Notes: generated by a model not told the origin, from the letters alone. DNA of 22,968 nt from Desulfobacteraceae bacterium (GCA_030638935.1 DAOWDR010000544.1:1-22968); one strand, 5' to 3'; numbered from the stretch's first letter, positions 7,700 through 15,619 are shown. Translations and numbers: made by a program.

Positions 7700-8377
7700 A
7701 TGTCAGATTCTCAAAGAACCAAACCTTTACCAAACAATGTGGACGAACAGATTTCAAACCTAAGGCATCAATTGTCCAGGAATACCGAGTGCGGCACCAC
7801 CCATTACAACCTGGCCGTGGCTCTCATGGGAAAACAGGAATTTGTTGAGGCGGAAAATGAGCTTCACGAAGCCGTAGACTGTAGCCCCAGCCTGGCGGAA
7901 GCCTATGTGCTCTTAGGCGGTATCTGTCTTCAGAGAGGTGATTTGGAAGGCTGCTACAGGTTTAATCAGCGGGCCACTAAAGCCCGTGCCGGATTTGCAG
8001 AAGGGTATGGGAATATGGCCTTTGTGCTGCTCCAGCTGGTGGATGGTAAGAGTGACAAGGAAGACGAGGAAAAAGTGGACAAGGCCATTAAACATCTAAG
8101 AAAGGCCATTGGTCACAACAAGAAGTTTATCCAGGCATATACCACCCTTGGAACAGCTTATTTCATGAAGGGACTTGTTCCGGAAGGCATCAAAGCAAAC
8201 CTTGAAGCCCTTAAGGTGGAGCCCAAATTTCCCGTTGCCCATAACAATCTGGCCGTGGCCTATCTTGAGAACAAAGAGTATGATAAGGCCATTGTTCATT
8301 GTGATGAAGCTGTCAGCTTGGGATTTGAAGTTGCCCCGGCTCTTCTGGATGAGCTTGCTCCCCATAGAAAGGCATGA
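7700..8377 (+). CDS. Tetratricopeptide repeat (TPR) protein upstream of dsrAB
   Basis: The 225-residue soluble protein is built from about four TPR units of 34 residues. Examples are HYNLAVALMGKQEFVEAENEL near residue 33, AYVLLGGICLQRGDLEGC, an interrupted repeat with an acidic Lys/Asp/Glu insert near residues 115-125, AYTTLGTAYFMKGLVPEG and AHNNLAVAYLENKEYDKA near the end. TPR domains are protein-docking scaffolds. It has no signal peptide, so it acts in the cytoplasm. AAGGAG six bases before ATG 7700 decides the start; the frame is open further upstream to 7532, but that extension has no ribosome site and overlaps the promoter. The stop overlaps the next start (ATGA), so the two proteins are translationally coupled and likely work together. 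Confidence 0.88.
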   Translation: MSDSQRTKPLPNNVDEQISNLRHQLSRNTECGTTHYNLAVALMGKQEFVEAENELHEAVDCSPSLAEAYVLLGGICLQRGDLEGCYRFNQRATKARAGFAEGYGNMAFVLLQLVDGKSDKEDEEKVDKAIKHLRKAIGHNKKFIQAYTTLGTAYFMKGLVPEGIKANLEALKVEPKFPVAHNNLAVAYLENKEYDKAIVHCDEAVSLGFEVAPALLDELAPHRKA

Positions 8378-9615
8378 GTATTAGCCCCTCATTTTCTTTT
8401 TTTATCCCGGGTGAGAAAGGCAGTATTTTCCCTGGTAGCCCCTTGTGGCAACTGCCATTGTCCGGGAATTCTTCCGGTTTTTCAAAGAATATTCAAGTCA
8501 CCGATGCCGTACAGGAGTCTGGTCTGACTATTGGTGACTATTTTACGGCTGCCAGAACATTTTTGGAAAATAAAAATTGTAACCTGCTTGCCGCAGCCTT
8601 GTCTGACCTGGCAGGCAAGGGGGAGAATGGTCCCCTCCATGTTGTGGAGCTTTTTCTTGAAAAACATGGTGCCTTTTACCACCCAATTCGGGTAAAGGCT
8701 TGGTCGGAAGCCGGCCAGTCAGCCGAATTTGTGTTGAACGGAGCGGTTTCCGGGCCAGGACTGTCCCTGATAGAAAAGGAATACCAACTGCTGGCCAACC
8801 TTGAAAGCCATTTATCAACTGCTTACACGCCCAGGGTTTTTGGGGCGGGTACCCAGACCCTTGAAGTTGGGAACCCGGGTAGCTCTAATTTAGAAAAAAA
8901 GGATGTGGGGTTTTTTCTAGGGGAATGGTTTGGGGGATTTAGGGAGTTCCATATTTCAACCCTTGACGGGGAACGGAAGGTTGCTGTCTGGGCATCAAAC
9001 GGGGATATCGATTATCTGCCCATGGAAAGGGCACAACTAATCTATGAACAGATAGCCTGTATTCTGACAGCCTATTATAATGTTGATACGGGTGAGCAGA
9101 TTTTTCCCTGGCACCATGCTGCAGGGGATTTTGTGGTAAACCCGTTGGACCAAGGGTTTACAGTTAAGCTGATCACAGTGCGGGGTTATGATTCCTTAAT
9201 GGAATTTGATGCGGGAACAGGCCCGGGGGAAATGATTTTACCATCCCTTCTTTTTTTCTTTTTAAACTTGACCCTAAGAATGCAGATTGACCGACTGGAC
9301 GGTGTCGGGCCTTTGGTTTTTTTGGGAGAAATTGTTTTGGAAGCAACGGCAAGAGGCTTTTTAAGGGGGTTGGATGACAAGGCAGAAGAATCGTTGGCCC
9401 CACAGGAATCAGAGGGGATAGAGGAAAAAAAGGGAATGGTGGGGCTGAGAGAGGTTTTTGTTGAGTTTATGGCAGGGTTCAGCCGGGAACAGATAGAAAG
9501 TATCCTGATAAATTTGATAGAAGCATGGCCTGAAAATGCTTCTGAACGGACCCTGGCAGGTGCGTATCTTAAGTCCCACAGCGCCTTTGTTCATTCTCTG
9601 TTTAAAAACATGTAA
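8374..9615 (+). CDS. Unrecognised 413-residue protein coupled to the TPR gene and preceding dsrA
   Basis: I do not recognise the family with confidence. It is a soluble protein without signal peptide. A central stretch reads HHAAGDFVVN (His247-His248, Asp252, Asn256) followed about 12 residues later by a hydrophobic strand VKLITV. This order and spacing recall the catalytic loop and metal-binding strand of aminoglycoside-phosphotransferase-like kinases (H.D....N, then a hydrophobic strand ending in Asp). Here the last Asp is replaced by Thr and the Asp-Asn spacing is one short, so if related it may be a pseudokinase. No glycine-rich loop is obvious, and the resemblance could be chance. The ATG overlaps the TPR stop (ATGA). 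The next gene is dsrA, whose promoter starts only 15 bases after this stop, so read-through into dsrAB is possible. Confidence 0.75.
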   Translation: MSISPSFSFFIPGEKGSIFPGSPLWQLPLSGNSSGFSKNIQVTDAVQESGLTIGDYFTAARTFLENKNCNLLAAALSDLAGKGENGPLHVVELFLEKHGAFYHPIRVKAWSEAGQSAEFVLNGAVSGPGLSLIEKEYQLLANLESHLSTAYTPRVFGAGTQTLEVGNPGSSNLEKKDVGFFLGEWFGGFREFHISTLDGERKVAVWASNGDIDYLPMERAQLIYEQIACILTAYYNVDTGEQIFPWHHAAGDFVVNPLDQGFTVKLITVRGYDSLMEFDAGTGPGEMILPSLLFFFLNLTLRMQIDRLDGVGPLVFLGEIVLEATARGFLRGLDDKAEESLAPQESEGIEEKKGMVGLREVFVEFMAGFSREQIESILINLIEAWPENASERTLAGAYLKSHSAFVHSLFKNM

Positions 9616-9630
9616 ATCACAGGATTTTTA

Positions 9631-9659
9631 TTGACATGTGGAAACAGACATTCTATATC
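9631..9659 (+). promoter_or_regulatory. Sigma-70 promoter of the dsrABD operon
   Basis: A perfect -35 box TTGACA (9631-9636) is separated by 17 bases from TATATC (9654-9659). The start point would be near 9666, giving a leader of about 140 bases ahead of dsrA. The promoter begins 15 bases after the upstream gene with no terminator between. Confidence 0.7.
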
Positions 9660-9742
9660 TGCAATGTTATTTTGCGTAAGAGGATTATTCTCAGGCGGCA
9701 ATTTTTTTTAACTACGTGAAATAACAAAAAATTAGATTTTTG

Positions 9743-9770
9743 AATGAAGAGATTGGAAAATCTTCTCATT
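9743..9770 (+). other. Stem-loop in the dsrAB mRNA leader
   Basis: AATGAAGAGATT (9743-9754) pairs with AATCTTCTCATT (9759-9770) over twelve positions with a single A-C mismatch and one G-U. The loop is GGAA, a GNRA-type tetraloop that stabilises RNA hairpins. It ends 37 bases before the dsrA start and leaves the ribosome site GGAGGT free. It could protect the abundant dsrAB transcript from 5' decay; this role is inferred. Confidence 0.5.
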
Positions 9771-9807
9771 AATTGAGTGTAAATTAACTATTAACGGAGG
9801 TAAGTAA

Positions 9808-11136
9808 ATGGCAAAACATGAGACTCCTTTACTGGACCAGCTGGAATCCGGCCCATGGCCTAGCTTTGTCTCAGACCTGAAACAACAGGCCGAAGTCAGA
9901 GCAAAGAATGAAGAAGGTGTTGAATTCCAGATCCCCGTGGATTGTGTAGACGATCTTTTGGGTGTTCTGGAGCTTTCTTACAAGCATGGCAGAACCCACT
10001 GGAAACATGGCGGAATTGTTGGTGTTTTCGGTTATGGCGGCGGTGTTATCGGTAGATATTGTGATCAGCCTGAAATGTTCCCTGGTGTAGAGCATTTTCA
10101 TACAATGCGTGTGAATCAGCCTGCTGGTAAATACTATACAACAGAGTATTTGAGAACTTTGACCAAACTCTGGGACTTCAGAGGTTCCGGTGTTACCAAT
10201 ATGCATGGCGCAACAGGTGATATCATCCTTTTGGGTACCACAACTCCCCAGCTTGAGGAAGTTTTTCATACACTAACCCATGACATGAATCAGGATCTTG
10301 GCGGATCAGGTTCCAACCTGAGAACTCCTGCAGATTGTCTGGGTGAGTCCAGATGTGAATATTCATGTTATGACACCAATGCATTGGTTTATTTTTTGAC
10401 CAATGAATTCCAGGATGAGCTCCATCGTCCTGCATTCCCCTACAAGTTTAAATTCAAACTTGACGGTTGCCCCAACTGCTGTGTGGCATCCATTGCCCGT
10501 TCCGACATGTCCTTTATCGGAACATGGAAAGATGATATCAGGATCGACCAGGATGCAGTTAACAAATATGTTGAAAACGATGCTGCTTATCCTGCAAATG
10601 CAGGCGCACACAGGGGCAGCAAAGATTGGGGCCCCTTTGACCTTGAAAAAGAAGTTCTGGGTCTTTGCCCTACAAAATGTATGAAGTTTGAGAATAAAAA
10701 ACTTTCCATTGATACTGCCAATTGTACCCGTTGCATGCATTGTATCAATGTAATGCCAAGAGCCCTTAAAATCGGTAAACAAACCGGTTGTTCCATTTTG
10801 TGTGGTGCAAAGGCTCCGATTCTTGATGGTGCTCAGATGGGCTCTCTTCTTGTTCCGTTTATCGAAGTTAATCCTGATAATGACTATGAAGCAATCACAG
10901 AAGTCATTGAAAACATTTGGGATTGGTGGATGGAAGAAGGTAAGAACCGTGAAAGACTTGGTGAACTGATCATGCGTCAGGGATTCCAGAAACTTCTTGA
11001 AGTAACTGGTATTGAAGCTCAGCCACAGCACGTACAATACCCAAGAACCAACCCCTATATTTTCTGGAAAGAGGATGAGGTTGAGGGCGGCTGGGAACGT
11101 GACGTTGATGAATACAGAAAACACCATCTTAGATAG
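9808..11136 (+). CDS. dsrA: Dissimilatory sulfite reductase alpha subunit
   Basis: DsrA and DsrB form the cytoplasmic alpha2beta2 enzyme that reduces sulfite, passing a trisulfide to DsrC, in sulfate respiration. The 442-residue protein shows the siroheme/[4Fe-4S] ligands Cys177 and Cys183 (CLGESRC) and Cys221 with Cys225 (CPNCC). It also shows the inserted ferredoxin domain with Cys287 (CPTKC) and Cys306, Cys309, Cys312 (CTRCMHC). The length is near the usual 437. GGAGGT stands six bases before the ATG, a strong ribosome site suited to an abundant protein. A promoter and leader hairpin lie upstream, and dsrB follows after 15 bases. The sequence looks of the reductive bacterial type, consistent with the dsrD gene downstream. 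Confidence 0.98.
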   Translation: MAKHETPLLDQLESGPWPSFVSDLKQQAEVRAKNEEGVEFQIPVDCVDDLLGVLELSYKHGRTHWKHGGIVGVFGYGGGVIGRYCDQPEMFPGVEHFHTMRVNQPAGKYYTTEYLRTLTKLWDFRGSGVTNMHGATGDIILLGTTTPQLEEVFHTLTHDMNQDLGGSGSNLRTPADCLGESRCEYSCYDTNALVYFLTNEFQDELHRPAFPYKFKFKLDGCPNCCVASIARSDMSFIGTWKDDIRIDQDAVNKYVENDAAYPANAGAHRGSKDWGPFDLEKEVLGLCPTKCMKFENKKLSIDTANCTRCMHCINVMPRALKIGKQTGCSILCGAKAPILDGAQMGSLLVPFIEVNPDNDYEAITEVIENIWDWWMEEGKNRERLGELIMRQGFQKLLEVTGIEAQPQHVQYPRTNPYIFWKEDEVEGGWERDVDEYRKHHLR

Positions 11137-11151
11137 AAAGGGAGAATTATA

Positions 11152-12300
11152 ATGGCATTTATTTCTACTGGTTATAATCCAGCCAAGCCGATGGAAAACA
11201 GAATTACTGACATCGGGCCAAAAGACCATAACGAATTTTATCCTCCTGTTATCAAAAAGAACAAGGGAAAATGGTCTCACCACGAAATTCTTGAGCCCGG
11301 CGTTCTTGTCCATGTGGCTGACTCAGGAGACGAAGTATATACAGTAAGAGCTGGTGGCGCACGTTTGATGTCCACTACTCATATCAATGAAATCTGTGAT
11401 ATTGCGGATAAACATTGTGACGGCCATGTCCGTTTCACCACCCGTAATAATATTGAGTTCATGGTTGACTCAAAGGATAAAGTTGAGCCCCTTAAAAACG
11501 ATCTGGCTTCCAGAAAATTTGAGGGTGGTTCCTTTAAGTTCCCCATCGGCGGAACCGGTGCCGGTATTACCAATATCGTTCATACCCAGGGCTGGATTCA
11601 CTGCCATACTCCTGCAACCGATGCATCCGGTACTGTAAAAGCTACCATGGATGAGTTGTTTGCTGATTTCCAGGACCAGAGACTTCCGGCACAGCTGAGG
11701 GTTTCCATGGCCTGCTGCCTGAATATGTGTGGTGCGGTTCATTGCTCTGATATCGCCATCCTGGGATATCACAGAAAACCGCCGATGCTGGATCATGAGT
11801 ACCTTGATAAAGTTTGTGAAATTCCTCTGGCTGTTTCTGCCTGCCCCACGGCAGCACTAAAACCAGCCAAAGTAAAACTTGCAGACGGTACGGAAGTAAA
11901 ATCAATTGCTATGAAAGATGAAAGATGCATGTACTGTGGTAACTGCTACACCATGTGTCCTTCCATGCCCCTTGCTGATACAGAAGGTGATGGTATCGTT
12001 CTCATGGCTGGCGGTAAGGTTTCCAACAGAATTTCCGATCCCAAGTTCTCTAAAGTTGTTGTTGGTTTTCTTCCCAATGAGATGCCCAGATGGCCTTCCA
12101 TGACAAAGGCTATCAATCAGATGGTTAACGCCTATTCAAACGGCGCTAACAAGTACGAACGTCTGGGTGACTGGGCAGAAAGAATTGGCTGGGAAAAATT
12201 TTTTGAAGTATGCGAGCTTGATTTTACCCATCACCTCATCGATGATTTCCGTCAGCAGGCATACATGAGCTGGCGTCAGTCAACTCAGTTCAAGTTCTAA
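11152..12300 (+). CDS. dsrB: Dissimilatory sulfite reductase beta subunit
   Basis: The catalytic siroheme partner of DsrA, 382 residues. Visible ligands are Cys151 in WIHCHTPATD and Cys188, Cys189 and Cys193 in CCLNMC, the set that holds the coupled siroheme-[4Fe-4S] centre in known DsrB structures. The ferredoxin domain is formed by Cys231 (ACPTAAL) with Cys259, Cys262 and Cys265 (CMYCGNC); Cys269 follows in TMCP. AAGGGAG lies eight bases before the ATG. The C-terminus ends Thr-Gln-Phe-Lys-Phe. The stop is followed after 43 bases by a strong hairpin, then dsrD. Confidence 0.98.
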   Translation: MAFISTGYNPAKPMENRITDIGPKDHNEFYPPVIKKNKGKWSHHEILEPGVLVHVADSGDEVYTVRAGGARLMSTTHINEICDIADKHCDGHVRFTTRNNIEFMVDSKDKVEPLKNDLASRKFEGGSFKFPIGGTGAGITNIVHTQGWIHCHTPATDASGTVKATMDELFADFQDQRLPAQLRVSMACCLNMCGAVHCSDIAILGYHRKPPMLDHEYLDKVCEIPLAVSACPTAALKPAKVKLADGTEVKSIAMKDERCMYCGNCYTMCPSMPLADTEGDGIVLMAGGKVSNRISDPKFSKVVVGFLPNEMPRWPSMTKAINQMVNAYSNGANKYERLGDWAERIGWEKFFEVCELDFTHHLIDDFRQQAYMSWRQSTQFKF

Positions 12301-12343
12301 TAGGTTTTTCCTATTGAACGTTAGCTGGTATATTATATGATAA

Positions 12344-12370
12344 AGCCGGAGAACTTTTAGTTCTCCGGCT
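12344..12370 (+). other. Intercistronic stem-loop between dsrB and dsrD
   Basis: AGCCGGAGAAC (12344-12354) pairs perfectly with GTTCTCCGGCT (12360-12370) around a five-base loop. It lies 43 bases after the dsrB stop and 29 before the dsrD start. No T-tract follows (CATCCATTTG), so it is not a classic terminator. It more likely protects the dsrAB 3' end or partially lowers downstream expression. Confidence 0.7.
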
Positions 12371-12399
12371 CATCCATTTGATTGCAAAGGAGTATGACA

Positions 12400-12657
12400 A
12401 TGAGTGATCTTCTTGATGATAAAGAAGCTGCAACCAAAGCGGTTGTGGATTGGATGACAAAAAAATCCAAAACCAAAACCAAGTTTTATTTTAAAGATTT
12501 TTATAAACTTTTTCCCGATGATAAACCAAGAATGATTAAAAAGGTTATCAATAAAATGGTTGTAGAGGAAGTCCTTGAATACTGGTCTTCCGGAAGTACA
12601 ACCATGTATGGACTCAAGGGTTCCGGGATCCAGCATTCTTCCGAAAAAGAAGAATAA
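12400..12657 (+). CDS. dsrD: DsrD, small winged-helix activator of dissimilatory sulfite reductase
   Basis: DsrD is a small cytoplasmic protein with a winged-helix fold. It has been reported to stimulate DsrAB activity and is found almost only in reductive Dsr systems. The 85-residue product has the expected pattern: an N-terminal helix (VVDWMTKKS), a basic Lys-Thr-Lys-Thr-Lys-Phe-Tyr-Phe-Lys segment, a second and third helix with Pro-Arg-Met-Ile-Lys-Lys-Val-Ile, and a wing with LEYWSSGSTTMYGLKG. It is slightly longer than the usual 78 residues because of an acidic tail. AAGGAG (12387-12392) is seven bases from ATG 12400 but only one from an in-frame ATG at 12394, which decides the start. Confidence 0.95.
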   Translation: MSDLLDDKEAATKAVVDWMTKKSKTKTKFYFKDFYKLFPDDKPRMIKKVINKMVVEEVLEYWSSGSTTMYGLKGSGIQHSSEKEE

Positions 12658-12691
12658 GAAAGTTAAGATTTTAGATAAGTAAAAACTATCC

Positions 12692-14107
12692 ATGCAAAAG
12701 GTTGTAAAAAATGTCCCTGGAATTGTAATTGCAGGACTCAGGGGTGGCTCAGGTAAAACAATTATTTCCCTAGGAATAGCTGCTGCATGGAAAAGCTCAG
12801 GAATACGGGTTTCTCCTTTTAAAAAGGGGCCTGATTATATTGACGCCGGCTGGCTTTCTAAAGCAGCCGGCCGCCCCTGCTATAACCTTGATACCTTTTT
12901 ATGTCTTCCTGAAGTTGTCCAGGACTCCTATCACATCCACTCCCAAAATTCGGATATTGCCGTGGTTGAGGGCAATCGCGGTCTTTACGACGGCATTGAT
13001 ATTGACGGCTCAACCTCCACTTCTGAACTTGCAAAGCTATTGAAACTGCCCGTGCTTCTTGTGCTGGACTGTACCAAAAGTACCAGGACCATGGCCGCTC
13101 TGCTCATGGGGTGTATGCAGTTTGATCCTGATATCAACATCTGCGGGGTGGTGCTCAACCGGGTGGCCGGCAAACGCCACGAGGGAAAAGTTCGGGCCAA
13201 TATTGAGAGGTTCTGTAATATCCCGGTTTTTGGGGCCGTGCCCAAGCTTGCAGCCGAAGATTTTCCAGAGCGGCACATGGGGCTGGTCACATCCGAAGAG
13301 CACAGCTTTTCAGAAAATGCCATTGAAGCTACCATTAAGGTTGCCAGGGAAAATATAGATCTGGATAATCTGTATAAGACGGTGACAAGAGAAGATAAAG
13401 GGATCACAGAACCTGATACCCTGCCATCCCTGGAAACGCCTAATCCTCTTGAAAAAGATCATGTCACCATCGGCATTATCCGGGACTCAGCTTTTCAATT
13501 TTATTATCCGGATAATCTGGATGCCCTAAAAAATCTCGGGGCAAAAATAATCTTTATCAGTCCTTTGGAAGAAGAAAGTATTCCCGAGGTTCACGCCATT
13601 TACATGGGCGGCGGATTTCCAGAAACCCACGCCAGTAAGCTGGCAAAAAATAAGTCTTTCCGGGACAATCTCAAGGCATTATCCAGAAAAGGTCTGCCAA
13701 TATATGCTGAATGCGGTGGATTAATTTTTTTGGGACAAAGTATTGAGCTTTCCAATATTGAATACCCAATGTCTGGTATTTTTCCCATCCGGTTCGGTCT
13801 GTCCAGAAAACCCCAGGGTCATGGCTATACCCGGGTGAAAGTCGCCCATGACAATCCCTTTTACAATAAAGGGGAGATTCTAAAGGGCCATGAATTCAGA
13901 TATTCCAGAATACTTTCCATCGACTACCAGGACCATGAAATGGCCTTTCGAATGGAAAGGGGCAAAGGGATTCTTGAGAAAAAAGATGGATTTTTTAAGG
14001 ACAATACCTTTGGTACCTATACCCATATTCATGCCCTTGGTTCTGTTTCCTGGGCCCCTTCACTGGTCAATAGGGCCAGGGTTTATAAAGAATCACTTAA
14101 AAAATAA
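12692..14107 (+). CDS. dsrN: DsrN / cobyrinate a,c-diamide synthase family amidotransferase
   Basis: This ATP- and glutamine-dependent amidase is of the CobB/CbiA family. Inside dsr operons it is called DsrN and is thought to amidate the siroheme of sulfite reductase. The 471-residue protein has a P-loop GLRGGSGKT (15-23), KKGPDYID, the VEGNRGLYDG motif of the synthase domain, and a C-terminal class-I glutaminase domain. That domain has MGGGFPE, the nucleophile Cys341 in YAECGG and a terminal THIHALG with the conserved His. It starts 34 bases after dsrD; the ribosome site is weak. No other corrin genes are nearby, which favours a siroheme role over cobalamin synthesis, though dual use is possible. 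A hairpin at 14109-14148 lies just beyond the stop. Confidence 0.9.
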   Translation: MQKVVKNVPGIVIAGLRGGSGKTIISLGIAAAWKSSGIRVSPFKKGPDYIDAGWLSKAAGRPCYNLDTFLCLPEVVQDSYHIHSQNSDIAVVEGNRGLYDGIDIDGSTSTSELAKLLKLPVLLVLDCTKSTRTMAALLMGCMQFDPDINICGVVLNRVAGKRHEGKVRANIERFCNIPVFGAVPKLAAEDFPERHMGLVTSEEHSFSENAIEATIKVARENIDLDNLYKTVTREDKGITEPDTLPSLETPNPLEKDHVTIGIIRDSAFQFYYPDNLDALKNLGAKIIFISPLEEESIPEVHAIYMGGGFPETHASKLAKNKSFRDNLKALSRKGLPIYAECGGLIFLGQSIELSNIEYPMSGIFPIRFGLSRKPQGHGYTRVKVAHDNPFYNKGEILKGHEFRYSRILSIDYQDHEMAFRMERGKGILEKKDGFFKDNTFGTYTHIHALGSVSWAPSLVNRARVYKESLKK

Positions 14108-14108
14108 A

Positions 14109-14148
14109 ATTGGCTGCCCTGCCCTAGGTGAGTGACAAAACAGCCAAT
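14109..14148 (-). terminator. Terminator at the end of the decarboxylase operon, shared with dsrN
   Basis: ATTGGCTG (14109-14116) pairs with CAGCCAAT (14141-14148) across a 24-base loop that contains a CCTAGG palindrome. Read on the minus strand the stem is followed by a run rich in T (TTTATTTTTT), as in an intrinsic terminator for the minus-strand operon. On the plus strand it falls just after the dsrN stop but lacks a T-tract. The large loop lowers confidence. Confidence 0.5.
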
Positions 14149-14175
14149 GAATATTCTGGACATAATCCTGGATAA

Positions 14176-14391
14176 TTATGCCATAATAGCGATTAAGTCA
14201 TCCTCTTCAACATCATCCCCTTCTTTTTTAACTATTTTATCAATAACACCGTCGCAGGGTGCATAAATTGGTGTTTCCATTTTCATGGCCTCGATAACAA
14301 GGATTTCAAGATCTTCTACCACAGAGGCGCCGGGTTGGACATTGATTCTTACAATTTTGCCGGTCATTGGTGCTAATACTTCAGTTGCCAT
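14176..14391 (-). CDS. Stand-alone biotin carboxyl carrier protein of a sodium-pump decarboxylase
   Basis: This 71-residue lipoyl/biotinyl domain carries the CO2-loaded biotin between a carboxyltransferase and the membrane decarboxylase. The biotin acceptor is Lys37 in EAMKMETP, and the mirror half PCDGVIDKIV completes the barrel. It is a single domain without the usual Pro/Ala linker or transferase part. The start is ATG 14391, six bases after GGAG; an in-frame TTG four codons upstream overlaps that ribosome site. It lies 106 bases downstream of oadB on the same strand and is the last gene of the operon. Confidence 0.9.
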   Translation of the reverse strand: MATEVLAPMTGKIVRINVQPGASVVEDLEILVIEAMKMETPIYAPCDGVIDKIVKKEGDDVEEDDLIAIMA

Positions 14392-14464
14392 TTTGTTCTC
14401 CAATTTTTATGTTTTTTATATTTGGTTTTACATGGATTTTATCCATGCACGCTGTTTTATCATG

Positions 14465-14485
14465 TCCCGAGGGTTACCCCCGGGA
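14465..14485 (-). other. Stem-loop between oadB and the biotin carrier gene
   Basis: TCCCG (14465-14469) pairs with CGGGA (14481-14485), and after one A-C mismatch GGG (14471-14473) pairs with CCC (14477-14479) around a three-base loop. It lies 12 bases beyond the oadB stop on the minus strand. No T-tract follows, so an mRNA-stabilising or processing hairpin is more likely than a terminator. Confidence 0.5.
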
Positions 14486-14497
14486 GTATTATTCTGT

Positions 14498-15619
14498 TCA
14501 GGAAGTCAGAAGGGTCACAAATATTCCCGCTGCGATGACCGTACCGATCACCCCTGCCACATTGGGCCCCATGGCATACATGAGCAGATAGTTTTTTTTG
14601 TCTGCCTCGGTGCCGACCTTATGGACCACCCTGGCTGCCATGAGGACTGCAGACACACCTGCCGCCCCTAAAAGTGGGTTTATCTTGTTGCTGGAAAACA
14701 GATTCATTACCTTGGCCAGCAATATTCCGGTGGCTGTACTTATGATAAAGGCACAAAGACCCAGGCCGAAAATGAAGAGTACCTTGGGCTGAAGAAATAC
14801 TTCGGCATTCATGGTGGCGCCAATGGGTAATCCCAGAAAAATTGTAACAATATTCATTAATTCATTCTGGGCGGCATTTTTTAATCTTTCAACAACCTTG
14901 GCCTCCCTGAAAAGATTGCCCAGCATCAGCATGGCAATAAGGGGAGCCGAAGCCGGTACCAGCAGAATGATTAAAAAGGTGGAAACAATGGGGAACAAAA
15001 GTTTTTCCCGTTTGCTTACTTTCCTGGCCTTTTTCATTTTTATTTTACGCTCGGCCTCGGTGGTCATCAGCCGCATAATTGGCGGTTGAATAATGGGAAC
15101 CATTGCCATATAAGAATAGGCTGCAACGGCACAGGCCCCCAAAAGCTGGGGGGCAAGTTTAGATGCTAAAAATATGGTGGTGGGCCCGTCAGCACCTCCG
15201 ATAATACCGATTGTAGCGGCTTCCATGATGTTAAAACCCATGGCGTGGGCAACAAAAAAGGTGAAATATACCCCTGCCTGGGCGCCTGCACCCAGGAAAA
15301 TAAGGCGGGGATTGGCCAGGAGGGGACCAAAATCCGTAAAGGCCCCAATTCCTAAAAATATGATGGGGGGAATGATTTCCCAATGGATGCCGTATTCGTA
15401 GAATTTCCATAATAACCCGTGTTCCGGGGTCATCAGTCCGCTCAAGGGAAGATTAGCCAGCAGTATCCCAAATCCAATGGGCAGCAAAAGAAGGGGCTCA
15501 TAATCTTTTTTTATGGCCAGATAAATCAAAACCAAGCCAATTACCCACATGAGAACCATACCAGGTGTCAGATAGACAAATCCGGTTGTCTTTATTAAGG
15601 TGGACAGAGGGCTGATCAT
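14498..15619 (-). CDS. oadB: Sodium-pumping decarboxylase beta subunit (OadB/GcdB/MmdB family)
   Basis: This integral membrane subunit decarboxylates carboxybiotin and exports sodium ions. The 373-residue protein has about nine to ten hydrophobic segments. The family hallmark is GGADGPTTIF with Asp144, equivalent to the sodium- and proton-binding Asp203 of Klebsiella OadB. Further conserved parts are the central PIIQPPIMRL segment and GLPIGATMNAE near residue 265. AAAGGAGG seven bases before the ATG is a strong ribosome site. Its ATG overlaps the stop of a 44-residue upstream gene (ATGA). The substrate (oxaloacetate, methylmalonyl-CoA or glutaconyl-CoA) depends on the alpha subunit, which is not in this window. 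Confidence 0.93.
   Translation of the reverse strand: MISPLSTLIKTTGFVYLTPGMVLMWVIGLVLIYLAIKKDYEPLLLLPIGFGILLANLPLSGLMTPEHGLLWKFYEYGIHWEIIPPIIFLGIGAFTDFGPLLANPRLIFLGAGAQAGVYFTFFVAHAMGFNIMEAATIGIIGGADGPTTIFLASKLAPQLLGACAVAAYSYMAMVPIIQPPIMRLMTTEAERKIKMKKARKVSKREKLLFPIVSTFLIILLVPASAPLIAMLMLGNLFREAKVVERLKNAAQNELMNIVTIFLGLPIGATMNAEVFLQPKVLFIFGLGLCAFIISTATGILLAKVMNLFSSNKINPLLGAAGVSAVLMAARVVHKVGTEADKKNYLLMYAMGPNVAGVIGTVIAAGIFVTLLTS

Noticed and set aside
10363..11313. 316-codon open frame on the minus strand opposite dsrA and the start of dsrB
   Set aside because: It lies entirely antisense to certain genes, has low-complexity Phe/Asn/Ile-rich translation and no ribosome site; it is a shadow of the dsr codon pattern.
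12344..12370. Reading the dsrB-dsrD hairpin as a full terminator
   Set aside because: No T-tract follows and dsrD/dsrN have no other visible promoter.
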